Part shown: positions 53,459-61,762 of the stretch, piece by piece
Numbering within the stretch: position 1 is the stretch's first letter
Layout of the letters: each line of letters starts with the position of its first letter
DNA from: DASQFQ01 sp963802905
GTDB taxonomy: Bacteria; Actinomycetota; Thermoleophilia; Solirubrobacterales; Solirubrobacteraceae
Reading direction: 5' to 3'
DNA length: 64,000 nucleotides
Assembly: GCA_963802905.1 (NCBI GenBank)
Contig: CAWDKH010000019.1
Span: forward strand, 413,245 to 477,244
Program-made: the position numbers and the translations under genes
The notes under the pieces: generated by a model
The model's input: the letters and a program-made list of their open reading frames with translations, nothing else
Told to the model about the DNA's origin: nothing
Databases searched by the model: none

Positions 53459-54136
53459 GTGCAAAGGCTGTCACCGGGTGACGTGATTGGCCGGGCGTTT
53501 GCGATCTACCGCGATCAGATCGGCGTACTGCTGCCGGCTGCCTTGCTCGTGTTCGCCGTCAACGCCGTCGTGGGCTGGGTGTTCGACGAGGGCCTGCTGA
53601 CTCTCGTGGCGGTCGTGGTCTCGCTTGTGCTCGCCGTCCTGTACGACGGGATGGTCGTGCAGCTGGTGCGCGACGTGCAGGACGGGCGGCGCGACAACAC
53701 GATCGGAGAGCTGTTTCGCAGCGTGTCACCGGTCCTGGCGCCGCTGATCGCCGTCTCAATCCTCGCCGGCCTCGGTATTGGCATCGGATTCCTCCTGCTG
53801 ATCGTCCCGGGCCTCATCCTGCTCACGTTCTGGTCGATGGTGGCGCCGGTTACGGTGATGGAGCGCCCGGGGGTCTTCAGGGCGTTCGGCCGCAGCTGGG
53901 AGCTCGTGCGCGGCTACGGGTGGCCGGTCTTCGGCACGATCGTGCTCGTCTTCCTGCTCGTCATCGCGGCCGGCATCGCCGCAGAGCTGATCGGCCTGGC
54001 CCTCGGCGACGTCGGCCGCGCCATCCTGAGGTGGATCTTCGACGCGCTCACGCAGCCTGTGGCGGCGCTGACGACCTCGGTTCTCTACTTCACGCTGCTG
54101 CAGGTGCGCGGCGGGGGCGAGACTCCGCAGGCGTAG
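53459..54136 (+). CDS. multi-span membrane protein (GPDP-membrane-domain-like)
   Basis: The 225-residue protein begins QRLSPGDVIGRAFAIYRDQIG, has six hydrophobic segments, and a conserved IVPGLILLTFWSMVAPVTVMERPGVFRAFGRSWELVRG stretch between spans 3 and 4. This order matches a membrane domain found alone in many actinobacteria and in glycerophosphodiester phosphodiesterase membrane proteins. GTG 53459; the in-frame stretch before it to 53333 lacks it. Probably a membrane component of unknown role. Confidence 0.75.
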   Translation: MQRLSPGDVIGRAFAIYRDQIGVLLPAALLVFAVNAVVGWVFDEGLLTLVAVVVSLVLAVLYDGMVVQLVRDVQDGRRDNTIGELFRSVSPVLAPLIAVSILAGLGIGIGFLLLIVPGLILLTFWSMVAPVTVMERPGVFRAFGRSWELVRGYGWPVFGTIVLVFLLVIAAGIAAELIGLALGDVGRAILRWIFDALTQPVAALTTSVLYFTLLQVRGGGETPQA

Positions 54137-54286
54137 GCGGGCAGCGCCAGTAGCCCCTTACACAGGCCGCTCGTCTGCGCACCGCAGTGCCTCTGCTCCT
54201 GCGCCGGCGCGCTAGCGCTTTGACCGAGGTCGTTGGGTCCCAGAGCCTCAAGGTGACAGGCCGGTCTGCGCTTCGCGATCGTAGGG

Positions 54287-55300
54287 CTACAAGGGCCAGA
54301 CGTACTCGAACCAGACAGTGAAGAACGGGTCGTCGCGCCGGACGCAACGGCCGAGCGTCGAGTCGGTGCTGAGAGCTGTTGTTCGGCAGCGGTAGCGGCC
54401 TGACTTGCATCGCTGGCCCACACGGTCGCCGCCGCACCCTTCCGACATGCGTCTCCCGATCCGGCGGGCGCGGCGGCATGGGATATTCGCCGCGGTGAGA
54501 TTGAGTCGGGCGGAGCGGACATAGCCGCAATCTGACCTCATGACGAACTCGACTGCACCGGTGGGGGGCGCGACGGTCACGCACCGCACCGCTGCCTGGG
54601 CCGAGAACCGTCCACCGTGCACCCCTGAGCACTCGAATCCCTCGACGCGACACTTGGGGGCGGACGGGCTCTTGCGGCAAGCCGAGTCGTGTGTCCACGC
54701 GAGTGCGAGCGACTTTGCCCTGGTACAGCCGATGCCGCGCTCGCGTAGGCCTATGCCGCGCCCCCTGCCGTGTCCTGGCATAGACGCGCATTCCGTCGCG
54801 CGCCCGAGACGGGTGCGTGCAGGCCGGCCGGTCAGCCTCGCTCGAAACGGCACGTCGCGCGCCTCGCAGGGACGCGCGTCGAATTGCGTGACGAACGAGA
54901 GCCGCCCCTCCACTCGGCGGCCATCGGCCGCAAACTGGCCCGTGATGGCGAAATCCTCATCATCGCTGCGCCGCGACCACGAGAACGCGCCCGCAATGTC
55001 GATCGGCGTGATTGCCGGCGGCGACTCTTGAGCCAGGACATCCACTGAGCCGAACTCGCGATCAGCGCACCGTAGGTCGAACGCTAGGTATCCGTCGTCG
55101 AGCGAGAGCCCGTCGTTTGCGACGGTGAGGCTCAGACACCCTCGACACACCGCCAGTGGACGGGCGTCGTTGTCTCGCTGAGGAAGCAGGACGTCTCCCT
55201 CATATCGCCCGCCACCAGCCGGTGCGGCCGTAGCAGTCGACGTCGCAAGCATTGCCAGCGAGAAGCAGGCGAGCAAACCGACGAGCGGCGCGTGGCGCAT
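54287..55300 (-). CDS. Cys-rich secreted protein
   Basis: The 337-residue protein has a signal peptide (PLVGLLACFSLAMLATSTATA, mature from about residue 28) and eighteen or so cysteines, mostly in the second half (CASMPGHG, CTRAKSLALAW, CRKSPSAPKC, CSGVHGG, SDCGYVRSARLNLTAAN, CGGDRVGQRC). The first half (YEGDVLLPQRDNDARPLAVC to RLSFVTQFDARPC) is a beta-sandwich-like part, the second a disulfide-rich part. I do not recognise it. ATG 55300 is chosen over 55339 because the signal peptide starts there. Convergent with the membrane protein gene. Confidence 0.65.
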   Translation of the reverse strand: MRHAPLVGLLACFSLAMLATSTATAAPAGGGRYEGDVLLPQRDNDARPLAVCRGCLSLTVANDGLSLDDGYLAFDLRCADREFGSVDVLAQESPPAITPIDIAGAFSWSRRSDDEDFAITGQFAADGRRVEGRLSFVTQFDARPCEARDVPFRARLTGRPARTRLGRATECASMPGHGRGRGIGLRERGIGCTRAKSLALAWTHDSACRKSPSAPKCRVEGFECSGVHGGRFSAQAAVRCVTVAPPTGAVEFVMRSDCGYVRSARLNLTAANIPCRRARRIGRRMSEGCGGDRVGQRCKSGRYRCRTTALSTDSTLGRCVRRDDPFFTVWFEYVWPL

Positions 55301-55371
55301 CGAAATTCTCTTCGATGCTCCCACGCCAGAGGGCTCCAAGCAACCGACGGCGCTTTCGACAACCGAGTGCC

Positions 55372-55400
55372 GAGTGCTGCTTTGCGCGAGGAGCGATAGC
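55372..55400 (-). repeat. short interspersed repeat B, copy 8
   Basis: Minus-strand exact core (55372-55389) with GCTATCGCTCC on its left (minus-strand sense), the best full-length copy in the window. It lies about 70 bp upstream of the Cys-rich secreted gene start, in the same orientation as that gene. Confidence 0.75.
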
Positions 55401-55443
55401 GGACGGCGCGCGGGCCGGCCGCTGTGTCAGGGGCGCGCATTCG

Positions 55444-55896
55444 CCTAGCCGTCGTCGGCAAGCGTCTGGAGCTGCGGATGCCGCGCCACCTTCCACGTGT
55501 TGCCGTCCCAGGTCAGCTTCCAGCGCCCCCGGGCCGACTCAACGTAGGCGAGTCGGTTGGTTTCGCGGACGGTCCGGGTGATCGCGCCCGAGCTGATGTG
55601 CCCGAGGCGGTCGCTCGCCGCGTCGGCACCAATGAAACACTCGAGATGGTCCGGGTTGTCGGCGTCCCAACGGTCAATGGTGCGGAGGAGCTCGTCGGTG
55701 TTCGGCGGCGGGTCTGGGCAACGGCCTCGAACGCCTCTCGCGTCGGCCGCGACAACAGGTCGCAGAGCCTTGCGGGGTCCCGCTCATTGAACGCGTCGAC
55801 GAAGGCGGCCACTGCGTTCTCGGGCGTCGAAGGGTCGGGGGCGTCCCGGGCCAAACCCACGGCGACGGCCAGCGCGATGGTGATCGACGCGAGCAC
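55444..55896 (-). pseudogene. small membrane-anchored SnoaL/NTF2-like protein, frameshifted
   Basis: GTG 55896 opens a hydrophobic segment (LASITIALAVAVGLA) and TPENAVAAFVDAFNERDPARLC, a pattern of NTF2-like Lumazine-binding or SnoaL-type secreted proteins. After EAFEAVA (about 55715) the coherent sequence moves one frame and reads DRWDADNPDHLECFIGADAA and WKLTWDGNTWKVARHPQLQT to TAG at 55444. About 150 residues; anchored outside the membrane. One frameshift. Confidence 0.6.
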
Positions 55897-56124
55897 GATC
55901 CACTGAGCGATGCGGGCGCGGGTCAGGGCCCTCTCCGACTCGATTCTCGCGATCCTCGTTGGTCAGTCGGAGCGCGTCAAGCGCGGCTAGAGCCATCACA
56001 GCCGCGCTTCCGCTTTTGCGCGACAAGCCGCGCTGTCCTCGAGCGATCCGCCCGCTACTGGTTCCCGTCCTAAGCAGAAGCGGCCGACTACGGCGACACC
56101 GACGAGCCAGGCGAGACGAGGTTT

Positions 56125-56991
56125 CTAGGGCCGCCGGCCCAGTAGCGCGGCCACCACGCGCTCCGGTGCCTCGAGCGGCGGCCAATGCGCAACGTCCTCC
56201 AGCGCCGTGAACGGTGCGTCCGGGAGCCGCTCACGGATGCGCTCAGCCATGTGCGCACCGGAGACCGGGTCGAGCATTCCCCAGACGAAAGTCAGCGGCA
56301 CATCGGTCGTCTGGAGTACCTGCGTCCAGCGCTCGGCGTTCTCCCGGCGGTCCTCGATGTAGCGGATCAGGAGATGCGCGTTCTTCTGCCCGTTGTGCAG
56401 GTGGAAGCTCTGCCAGATGCTGGCGACGTCGGCAGCCGAGTCGTACCCCTCCGGGAACGTCGGCGCGAGGCCTGCCATGAACACCTCGCCGTTCATCGCG
56501 GCGCTTATCTGCGGCCCCTGTTCCGTGTCGAGCAGGGCCACCTGCGCGGGCTGGGGCCGGTGCAGGTCCGGGTAGATGCCGCCGTTCATGAAGTGGAGCG
56601 CGCGCAAATCGACCGCGAGCGCGCCGGCCGCGCGCCGCGTCAGGAGCTCCTGCGCGACGCTGACCGAGTAGTCGTGCGCCACGACCACCGTCGACTTGAT
56701 CCCCTCGCTTGCCCACAGCGCCTCGACGAGGTCCGCCTGCTCGAGCAGCGAGTAGCGGTGCTCGTGCGGCTTGGTGGATGCGCCGAAGCCCAGCAGGTCG
56801 GGCATCGTGAGCGCGTAGCGCTCGGCCAGGGCCGGGGCGATTTTCGCCCAGTCGTGCGATGAGCTGGGGAACCCATGCAGCAGCGTCATGGACGGCCCCG
56901 ACCCCTCGCGGCGAACGAACACGCCCTGCTCGGTTCCGCCGAGCTCCAGCGGGACCAGTTCGCCGCCTGACCACCAGTCCTGCACGTCCAC
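56125..56991 (-). CDS. epoxide hydrolase / haloalkane dehalogenase-like alpha/beta hydrolase
   Basis: The 288-residue protein has the alpha/beta-hydrolase HGFPSSSHDW oxyanion loop, but the nucleophile is Asp107 in VVAHDYSVSVAQELL, the H-D-x-S pattern of epoxide hydrolases and haloalkane dehalogenases rather than esterases, with WGMLDPVSG (acid Asp) and EDVAHWPPLEAP (His). Hydrolysis of a C-O or C-halogen bond is expected. GTG 56991 is preferred to the longer ATG 57123 frame. Single gene; a B-repeat remnant may lie near 56015. Confidence 0.82.
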   Translation of the reverse strand: MDVQDWWSGGELVPLELGGTEQGVFVRREGSGPSMTLLHGFPSSSHDWAKIAPALAERYALTMPDLLGFGASTKPHEHRYSLLEQADLVEALWASEGIKSTVVVAHDYSVSVAQELLTRRAAGALAVDLRALHFMNGGIYPDLHRPQPAQVALLDTEQGPQISAAMNGEVFMAGLAPTFPEGYDSAADVASIWQSFHLHNGQKNAHLLIRYIEDRRENAERWTQVLQTTDVPLTFVWGMLDPVSGAHMAERIRERLPDAPFTALEDVAHWPPLEAPERVVAALLGRRP

Positions 56992-57136
56992 GGGGCGCAG
57001 TATTCCGGATAGCGAGACGCTAGGAGAGCGCCGAGCGCCCCTTCCGCCGGGGACCGGCACTGCGGCTCGCCGCTGAGCGAGTGGCTTTTCGCCGCAAGAT
57101 CGTGGTGCCGCGCTCGGAGACACGGCGCGGTGCGGC

Positions 57137-58219
57137 TCAGGCGACGATGCGCGTCGAAGCTATGTAGTAACTGTTGAAGATGTCGCCCTCGATCTGCTTG
57201 ACCTCGACGCTTTTGAAGCCGGCCTCATGGAGCAGCTCGAGAGCCTTCTGCTGGCCCCATGCAGTTCCCAACCCTTCGCCGCCGAGCGCCAGCGAGACCG
57301 GCATGCAATGCAGGCAGGAGAACGTGTACAGCATCGGCCCGAATGGGTGGTCGAGGTTCTCTTCGAGCTTGCTGGAGGCGGCGATGTCGACCATCAGGAA
57401 TATGCCTCGCGGGACAAGCGCGTTCGCGATCGCCCTCAGTACCTTGCGCGGGTGCGCCTGGTCGTGGATCGCGTCGAAGGCGGTGATCAGCTCGAAGGCG
57501 TGCTCGGCGTCAAGAGTCGCAGCGTCCTTGACCTCGAAGCGAGCGTTGGAAACCCCGAGCTCGTCTGCTTCGCGCCTCGCGCAAGCAACCGCCTCCTCTG
57601 CGAATTCATAGCCGACGAAGTCACTTCGCGGGAAGGCCCTCGCCATGAGGTTGATGGCGTGTCCAGACCCGCACCCGACATCGGCGACCGCAATACCGGC
57701 CTCGAGACGCTCGATCAGGCCCGGAACGATCGGCAATACGCGGTCGATCAACGTCGCGTCGAAGGTGGCCGAGGCCGCCTCGTTCATCACTTCGTGAAAG
57801 CGGCCGTATGACGAATAGGGCACGCCGCCAGCAGTCCTGAAGCAGGCGACAACCTCGTCCTCAACGCCGGCGAAAACGGGAAAGTAGGCGGCCACGTTGG
57901 CGACATTGTTCGGTCCCGCGGCCCGCGTCAGCGCCGCGGCGTGTTCGGCGGGGAGGACGTAGGAGCTGTGTTCCGGGTCGTAGCTGACGACCTTGCCCAC
58001 GACCATCGCGCCAAGCCACTCGCGGACATAGCGCTCGTTGAGCCCGACCGCGTCAGCGATCTGCTGGGAGGTCGAAGGCTCCAACTCGGCCATCGCGTCG
58101 AACAGACCCGTGCGGTGGCCCACGCTCACCATCAGCGTCACCGCCGCGCCCTGCAGGTCGCCGAGCATTCGCTCCGCGAAGGCCGTCGCCCTCCCCTCAT
58201 CGAGGTGCTGTCTGGACAT
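57137..58219 (-). CDS. SAM-dependent methyltransferase with N-terminal winged helix (Rv2258c-like)
   Basis: The 360-residue enzyme has a winged-helix dimerisation domain at its start (FAERMLGDLQGAAVTLMVSVGHRTGLFDAMA, then TSQQIADAVGLNERYVREWLGAM) and a class I SAM-binding domain, with VADVGCGSGHAINLMARAFP (178-197) and FELITAFDAIHDQAHPRKVL. This resembles Rv2258c and related O- or N-methyltransferases. ATG 58219 is chosen since upstream residues are non-conserved. Acceptor unknown. Confidence 0.88.
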   Translation of the reverse strand: MSRQHLDEGRATAFAERMLGDLQGAAVTLMVSVGHRTGLFDAMAELEPSTSQQIADAVGLNERYVREWLGAMVVGKVVSYDPEHSSYVLPAEHAAALTRAAGPNNVANVAAYFPVFAGVEDEVVACFRTAGGVPYSSYGRFHEVMNEAASATFDATLIDRVLPIVPGLIERLEAGIAVADVGCGSGHAINLMARAFPRSDFVGYEFAEEAVACARREADELGVSNARFEVKDAATLDAEHAFELITAFDAIHDQAHPRKVLRAIANALVPRGIFLMVDIAASSKLEENLDHPFGPMLYTFSCLHCMPVSLALGGEGLGTAWGQQKALELLHEAGFKSVEVKQIEGDIFNSYYIASTRIVA

Positions 58220-58495
58220 CGCGCGTGACTCCCCGGCTGAGCACCTACATGGTCGGGTAAATATGAACGATCCGGCCATCCAGAGCAACGGGGCTCGAAG
58301 TCGCTGCCCGCTCGATCGCTGCGCGTGATCAACGTGCTCAGGCGTGGTCAGATATCGCGGTCAAGGCCCTGTCGGCTAGCCCGTCGACCAACGGGCCACT
58401 GGGCGTGCGCGTGCTCCGGCGACTGCCCCTCCGGAACCAAAGCCGAGCCGCCGACCCTTCCGGCTCCGCCTGCAAGCAAGAGCGCACGCAGTCTG

Positions 58496-58529
58496 TCTCG
58501 AGTGCTGCTTCGCGCGAGTTGCGATAGGT
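58496..58529 (-). repeat. short interspersed repeat B, copy 9
   Basis: Minus-strand TCGCGCGAAGCAGCACTC (58500-58517), one mismatch from the core, with CTATCGCAAC on its left. It lies 25 bp upstream of the plus-strand ammonia-lyase-like gene, opposite to the gene's direction, in the 322-bp gap 58220-58541. No other feature was seen in that gap. Confidence 0.72.
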
Positions 58530-58541
58530 AGCGTGACAGCG

Positions 58542-59504
58542 ATGGCGAACCTGCTTTCCCTCGACGATATCCGCGCTGCCGCGAGGACCATCAGCGGCCA
58601 TGTCGAGCGCACGCCGACCGTGGCAAGCCCTGGGATGAGTGCGCTGCTCGGCGTTCCGGTGACGCTCAAGCTCGAACTGCTCCAGCGGTCCGGGTCGTTC
58701 AAGCCTCGGGGTGTCGCGATGAAGCTGCTCGGGTTGACTCCCGTCGAGCGCGACGCGGGGGTCGTTGCTGTGAGCGGCGGCAATCACGGCATCGCCGTCG
58801 CGGAGGTCGCCAGCGGAATGGGCGTGCGCGCGACGGTCGTGATGGCGCAAACCGCTCCGCCGCGGTCGATCGACCGCATTCGCGCTGCGGGCGCCGAGCT
58901 GCGGCTTACCGAGGACATGGCCGGCGCGTTTGCGCTGCTCGAGGAGTTGGTGGCGGACGGGATGACACTGGTGCACCCGTTCGACGATCCGACGGTGCTC
59001 GCCGGCCAGGGGACGGTGGGCCTCGAGCTCGCCGAGGATGCGCCGCCGCTGACCGACGTCCTGGTGAGCATCGGTGGCGGCGCGCTGATCTCTGGCGTGG
59101 CGGTCGCGATCAAGGCGCTGATGCCGGACGTGCGGATCTGGGGCGTGGAGACGGAGGGCGCCGACGCGATGGCCCGCGCGCTCGCCGCCGGCGAGCCGGT
59201 GGACATCGCGCCGTCCTCCATCGCGAGCACGCTCAGCGCGCCGCACGTGTCACAGCTCACGCTCGACCATGTCCGCGCGCTGGTCGAGGAGGTCTTCGTG
59301 GTGTCCGACGCCGAGGCCGCAGGGGGAATGGTGGCCTTCGCCGAGGAGGCCAAGATGTGGGTCGAGCCGGCGACCGGCTGCCTCGTCCCGGCCGCGCCGC
59401 AGGTCATCGAGCGCGGCCACACCGATGTTTCACTGGGCTTCGTCGTGTGCGGCGGGAACGTCACCCAGCGCGATGTCCGTGGCTGGTTCGACCGCCTGCT
59501 GTGA
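58542..59504 (+). CDS. PLP-dependent threonine/serine dehydratase-like enzyme
   Basis: The 320-residue protein has the fold II set: RSGSFKPRGV with the PLP Lys54, SGGNHGIAVA, SIGGGALISGVA (phosphate loop) and a final VVCGGNVTQRDV typical of threonine dehydratase and ectoine/hydroxyaspartate-type relatives. It deaminates a hydroxy-amino acid in family terms. ATG 58542; GTG 58533 three codons upstream is equally possible. B repeat copy 9 overlaps the expected promoter region. Confidence 0.88.
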   Translation: MANLLSLDDIRAAARTISGHVERTPTVASPGMSALLGVPVTLKLELLQRSGSFKPRGVAMKLLGLTPVERDAGVVAVSGGNHGIAVAEVASGMGVRATVVMAQTAPPRSIDRIRAAGAELRLTEDMAGAFALLEELVADGMTLVHPFDDPTVLAGQGTVGLELAEDAPPLTDVLVSIGGGALISGVAVAIKALMPDVRIWGVETEGADAMARALAAGEPVDIAPSSIASTLSAPHVSQLTLDHVRALVEEVFVVSDAEAAGGMVAFAEEAKMWVEPATGCLVPAAPQVIERGHTDVSLGFVVCGGNVTQRDVRGWFDRLL

Positions 59505-59630
59505 AGCCGCGACAACGATAGGCCAGTCCGTCGCTGCCGGTGCGTGCGCCTACCGCTGTTGCGCTATTTGCGTTGACACCACTGCTTCGCTGAGTTACTC
59601 AGACAGCGCCGGATCGGCTGGGTATGCACC

Positions 59631-60098
59631 GTGGCGGTCGGCGCGCTGGTGGTGTTGCCGCTCAATGCGGCGGCGAAACCCGAGCACGGCAGCTTGCGCG
59701 CGACGACCACAGGCGCCGGCGGGACCGTTTACGGTGGCGCCACCGGGCAGGACTTCCCCGTCGTCATCGAGACGAGCAAGAACGGGCGTAAGGTCACCAA
59801 GGCGAAGATCGCGATCCGCCTGACGTGCACCTCGGGTAGCACCCTCACCCTTCCGGACGGCTACACCGGTCTCACGGTGAACAAGCGGCGCCGATTTGGC
59901 ACGTCGTTCGGCCCGACGACCAATCGCAACGACGACGGCACAACGATGGACGTACAGGGGGCCATCAGCGGCGCGTTGAACAAGGCTCGCACGAAGGCCT
60001 CGGGCACTTGGTCGCTCAAGGTGACCGACCACGACATGTCAGGCGCCGTCACCGACACATGCGACTCGGGCAACATCAACTGGACGGCAAAGCAGTAG
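59631..60098 (+). CDS. hypothetical secreted protein
   Basis: The 155-residue protein begins with a short hydrophobic segment (VAVGALVVLPLNAAA) that looks like the end of a signal peptide; the start may be truncated, since no better start lies upstream before an in-frame TGA. The mature part (TGQDFPVVIETSKNGRKVTKAK, then CTSGSTLTLPDGYTGL, NWTAKQ-stop) is a beta-sandwich-like domain with two Cys. Proteins of this style are abundant in Solirubrobacterales; function unknown. Confidence 0.6.
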   Translation: MAVGALVVLPLNAAAKPEHGSLRATTTGAGGTVYGGATGQDFPVVIETSKNGRKVTKAKIAIRLTCTSGSTLTLPDGYTGLTVNKRRRFGTSFGPTTNRNDDGTTMDVQGAISGALNKARTKASGTWSLKVTDHDMSGAVTDTCDSGNINWTAKQ

Positions 60099-60125
60099 CG
60101 GCCGACGAACGGAATCAGCGCTGCG

Positions 60126-60156
60126 CGGCGGGTGGAGGCCTACGCTCCGCCCGCCG
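60126..60156 (+). terminator. 12-bp hairpin after the secreted protein gene
   Basis: CGGCGGGTGGAG-7-CTCCGCCCGCCG with one G-U pair, 28 bp after the stop. No T-run. Confidence 0.5.
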
Positions 60157-60236
60157 TCCACGCACCCGGTGTTTGGCGCGCGCGGCGTAAGAGATGCGGG
60201 AGTAGTGTCAGTTCACCGCTCACCGAGGAGGCCAGG

Positions 60237-60305
60237 ATGTTCCGCACCAGCCGGACCGCCAGGCGAGGGCGCGCAGCGCTGACGGTTCTAGCGAGTTCTC
60301 GCTGA
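60237..60305 (+). CDS. very short ORF, likely truncated signal-peptide remnant
   Basis: ATG 60237 with a GAGGAGG site 8 nt upstream encodes 22 residues (FRTSRTARRGRAALTVLASS-like) that match the n-region and start of the h-region of a Sec signal peptide and then stop. Probably the 5' end of a secreted-protein gene whose remainder was lost. The rest of the 250-bp gap holds the terminator of the previous gene. Confidence 0.3.
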   Translation: MFRTSRTARRGRAALTVLASSR

Positions 60306-60350
60306 AGTCGCGCTCGTGCAGGCCCGTCGCATGCGCCGCCTGACAACCCG

Positions 60351-60920
60351 CTAGGCCGAACCCGAGCGGTGGTGTGCTTCCTTCTCCAAGTCGGTGATCC
60401 AGACGCCGAGGAGGATGGTGAACAGGAGGTTTTCCTGCCGGGGGCCCCAGGGTCCGGGCTCGACCTCCGTGACTATGGGATCGCAGTCGTCGCTGTCTTC
60501 GCTTCGTGACTTGACCTTGAGTGGGCGCATCGTCCAGATGACCGCCTTCTGGACGTCTTGAAGCCGCCAGCCACGGGCCCTCGTCGTCTTACGCAGGCGG
60601 TATTGCTGATCTCGGATGGCGATCGTCCCACCGCCGAGTAACCGCGGCGTGTAACGGGCCACCAGTCGGTCTGATTCTTGCTCGACGACCACGCCCGACC
60701 AACCCCACGTGGTGCGTCGCACGCCACATAGCCAGGCCATGTCATAGACGACCGCATAGACATCTGCCTTCCCGCTGTCGAGCAGACGGCCATGCACCAG
60801 GCCTCGCTCGTCCTCGACTTCGAAGCGGCGTGGTTCAAAGCGCGCGCGCACCCGCAGCGCCGTCTCTCCGTCGGGCAGCCGCTTCTCCAGCGGCGGAAGG
60901 CTCTGGTGTGGCAAGTCCAC
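60351..60920 (-). CDS. hypothetical protein
   Basis: The 189-residue soluble protein is beta-rich in the middle (RFEPRRFEVEDERGLVHGRLLDSG, WGWSGVVVEQESDRLVARYT, GGTIAIRDQQYRLRKT), reminiscent of LURP-one/Tubby-like barrels, with an acidic linker (SRSEDSDDCDPI) and a C-terminal hydrophobic helix (NLLFTILLGVWITDL). No confident family. It is read by itself on the minus strand. Confidence 0.55.
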   Translation of the reverse strand: MDLPHQSLPPLEKRLPDGETALRVRARFEPRRFEVEDERGLVHGRLLDSGKADVYAVVYDMAWLCGVRRTTWGWSGVVVEQESDRLVARYTPRLLGGGTIAIRDQQYRLRKTTRARGWRLQDVQKAVIWTMRPLKVKSRSEDSDDCDPIVTEVEPGPWGPRQENLLFTILLGVWITDLEKEAHHRSGSA

Positions 60921-61021
60921 TCGGCGCAGCGAACGTAACTCGGACGTGATCTAGTCGCAAGGGAAGAGCTCCACAGCTCGTGAGCGTCGCTCGGCCGGGC
61001 CGGCCCGGCCGTCGACGCCGC

Positions 61022-61729
61022 TCAGCCGACGAGCGCCACGGTGAGCGCCGCGACAAGACCGCCCCAGGCGGCCGCGTCGACGACGACGTACGCCGGCTCG
61101 CTGAGCCCGCGCCGCCACCATGGCCGCGCCTCGAGGCGTTCCAGCACCGTGATGTCGTCGGCGAGGGACTCCTTGAGGTTGCGATACCAGCCACCAGGCG
61201 CGTTCGCCATGCCGATCCCGTGGCGATGCACGACAAACGCGATCGCCCGTGCGGCGTCGGCCAGCGTGGCCTTGCGCTCGGGCGTCACGGAGCGGTCGAC
61301 GATCGCCGTGACGTTGAGGGCGTTGAACAGCGTCTGCTGCCCGACGAGCTGGTTGAAGACCTTGAGGCGCCAGAGGGCCACGTTGGCCGCCGCCACCGTC
61401 TCGACGGAGATGAACCCGGTCTGGGGTGAGGTGCGCGACAGCAGTTCGAGCGGCTCGGTCGGGACGACGAAGGTCTGATCGAAGGTGCCGCGTTCGACGC
61501 TCATGACCGCCAGCGAGGCGCGCGCCGCAGCGTCCGCGTCGGTGTAGAGCTCGGCCAGGTATGCCTCGCCCCATCCTGGCGTGTCCCGGTGCTCGACCAT
61601 CCCGGCACGGACTGCGGTCAGCAGCCCGCGTGCCGAGGCCGTGTCGCGCCGCCCCGCGGCGTCGTGCGAAATCCGGAAGGTCGTCCACGCAAGCGTGAGT
61701 CCGAGCACGCCGAGTACCACCTGGAGCAT
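61022..61729 (-). CDS. hypothetical membrane-associated protein
   Basis: The 235-residue protein has a hydrophobic segment at each end (MLQVVLGVLGLTLAWTTF and AAAWGGLVAALTVALVG) and a helical middle with FVVPTEPLELLSRTSPQTGF. It probably has two membrane spans around a cytoplasmic domain. I do not recognise the family. It follows the LAL gene in the same direction with 33 bp between. Confidence 0.55.
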   Translation of the reverse strand: MLQVVLGVLGLTLAWTTFRISHDAAGRRDTASARGLLTAVRAGMVEHRDTPGWGEAYLAELYTDADAAARASLAVMSVERGTFDQTFVVPTEPLELLSRTSPQTGFISVETVAAANVALWRLKVFNQLVGQQTLFNALNVTAIVDRSVTPERKATLADAARAIAFVVHRHGIGMANAPGGWYRNLKESLADDITVLERLEARPWWRRGLSEPAYVVVDAAAWGGLVAALTVALVG

Positions 61730-61762
61730 CGACGAGCGAGATTGCCAGCCCGACCGGATCGA

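Noticed and set aside
56007..56024. Repeat B remnant (minus strand TCGCGCAAAAGCG)
   Set aside because: Core ends after 13 bases and the right half is missing; too weak to count.
28323..58529. Repeat B as integron attC sites or a CRISPR array
   Set aside because: No GTTRRRY/RYYYAAC core, no integrase, spacing of 0.6-10 kb and no spacer-like unit.
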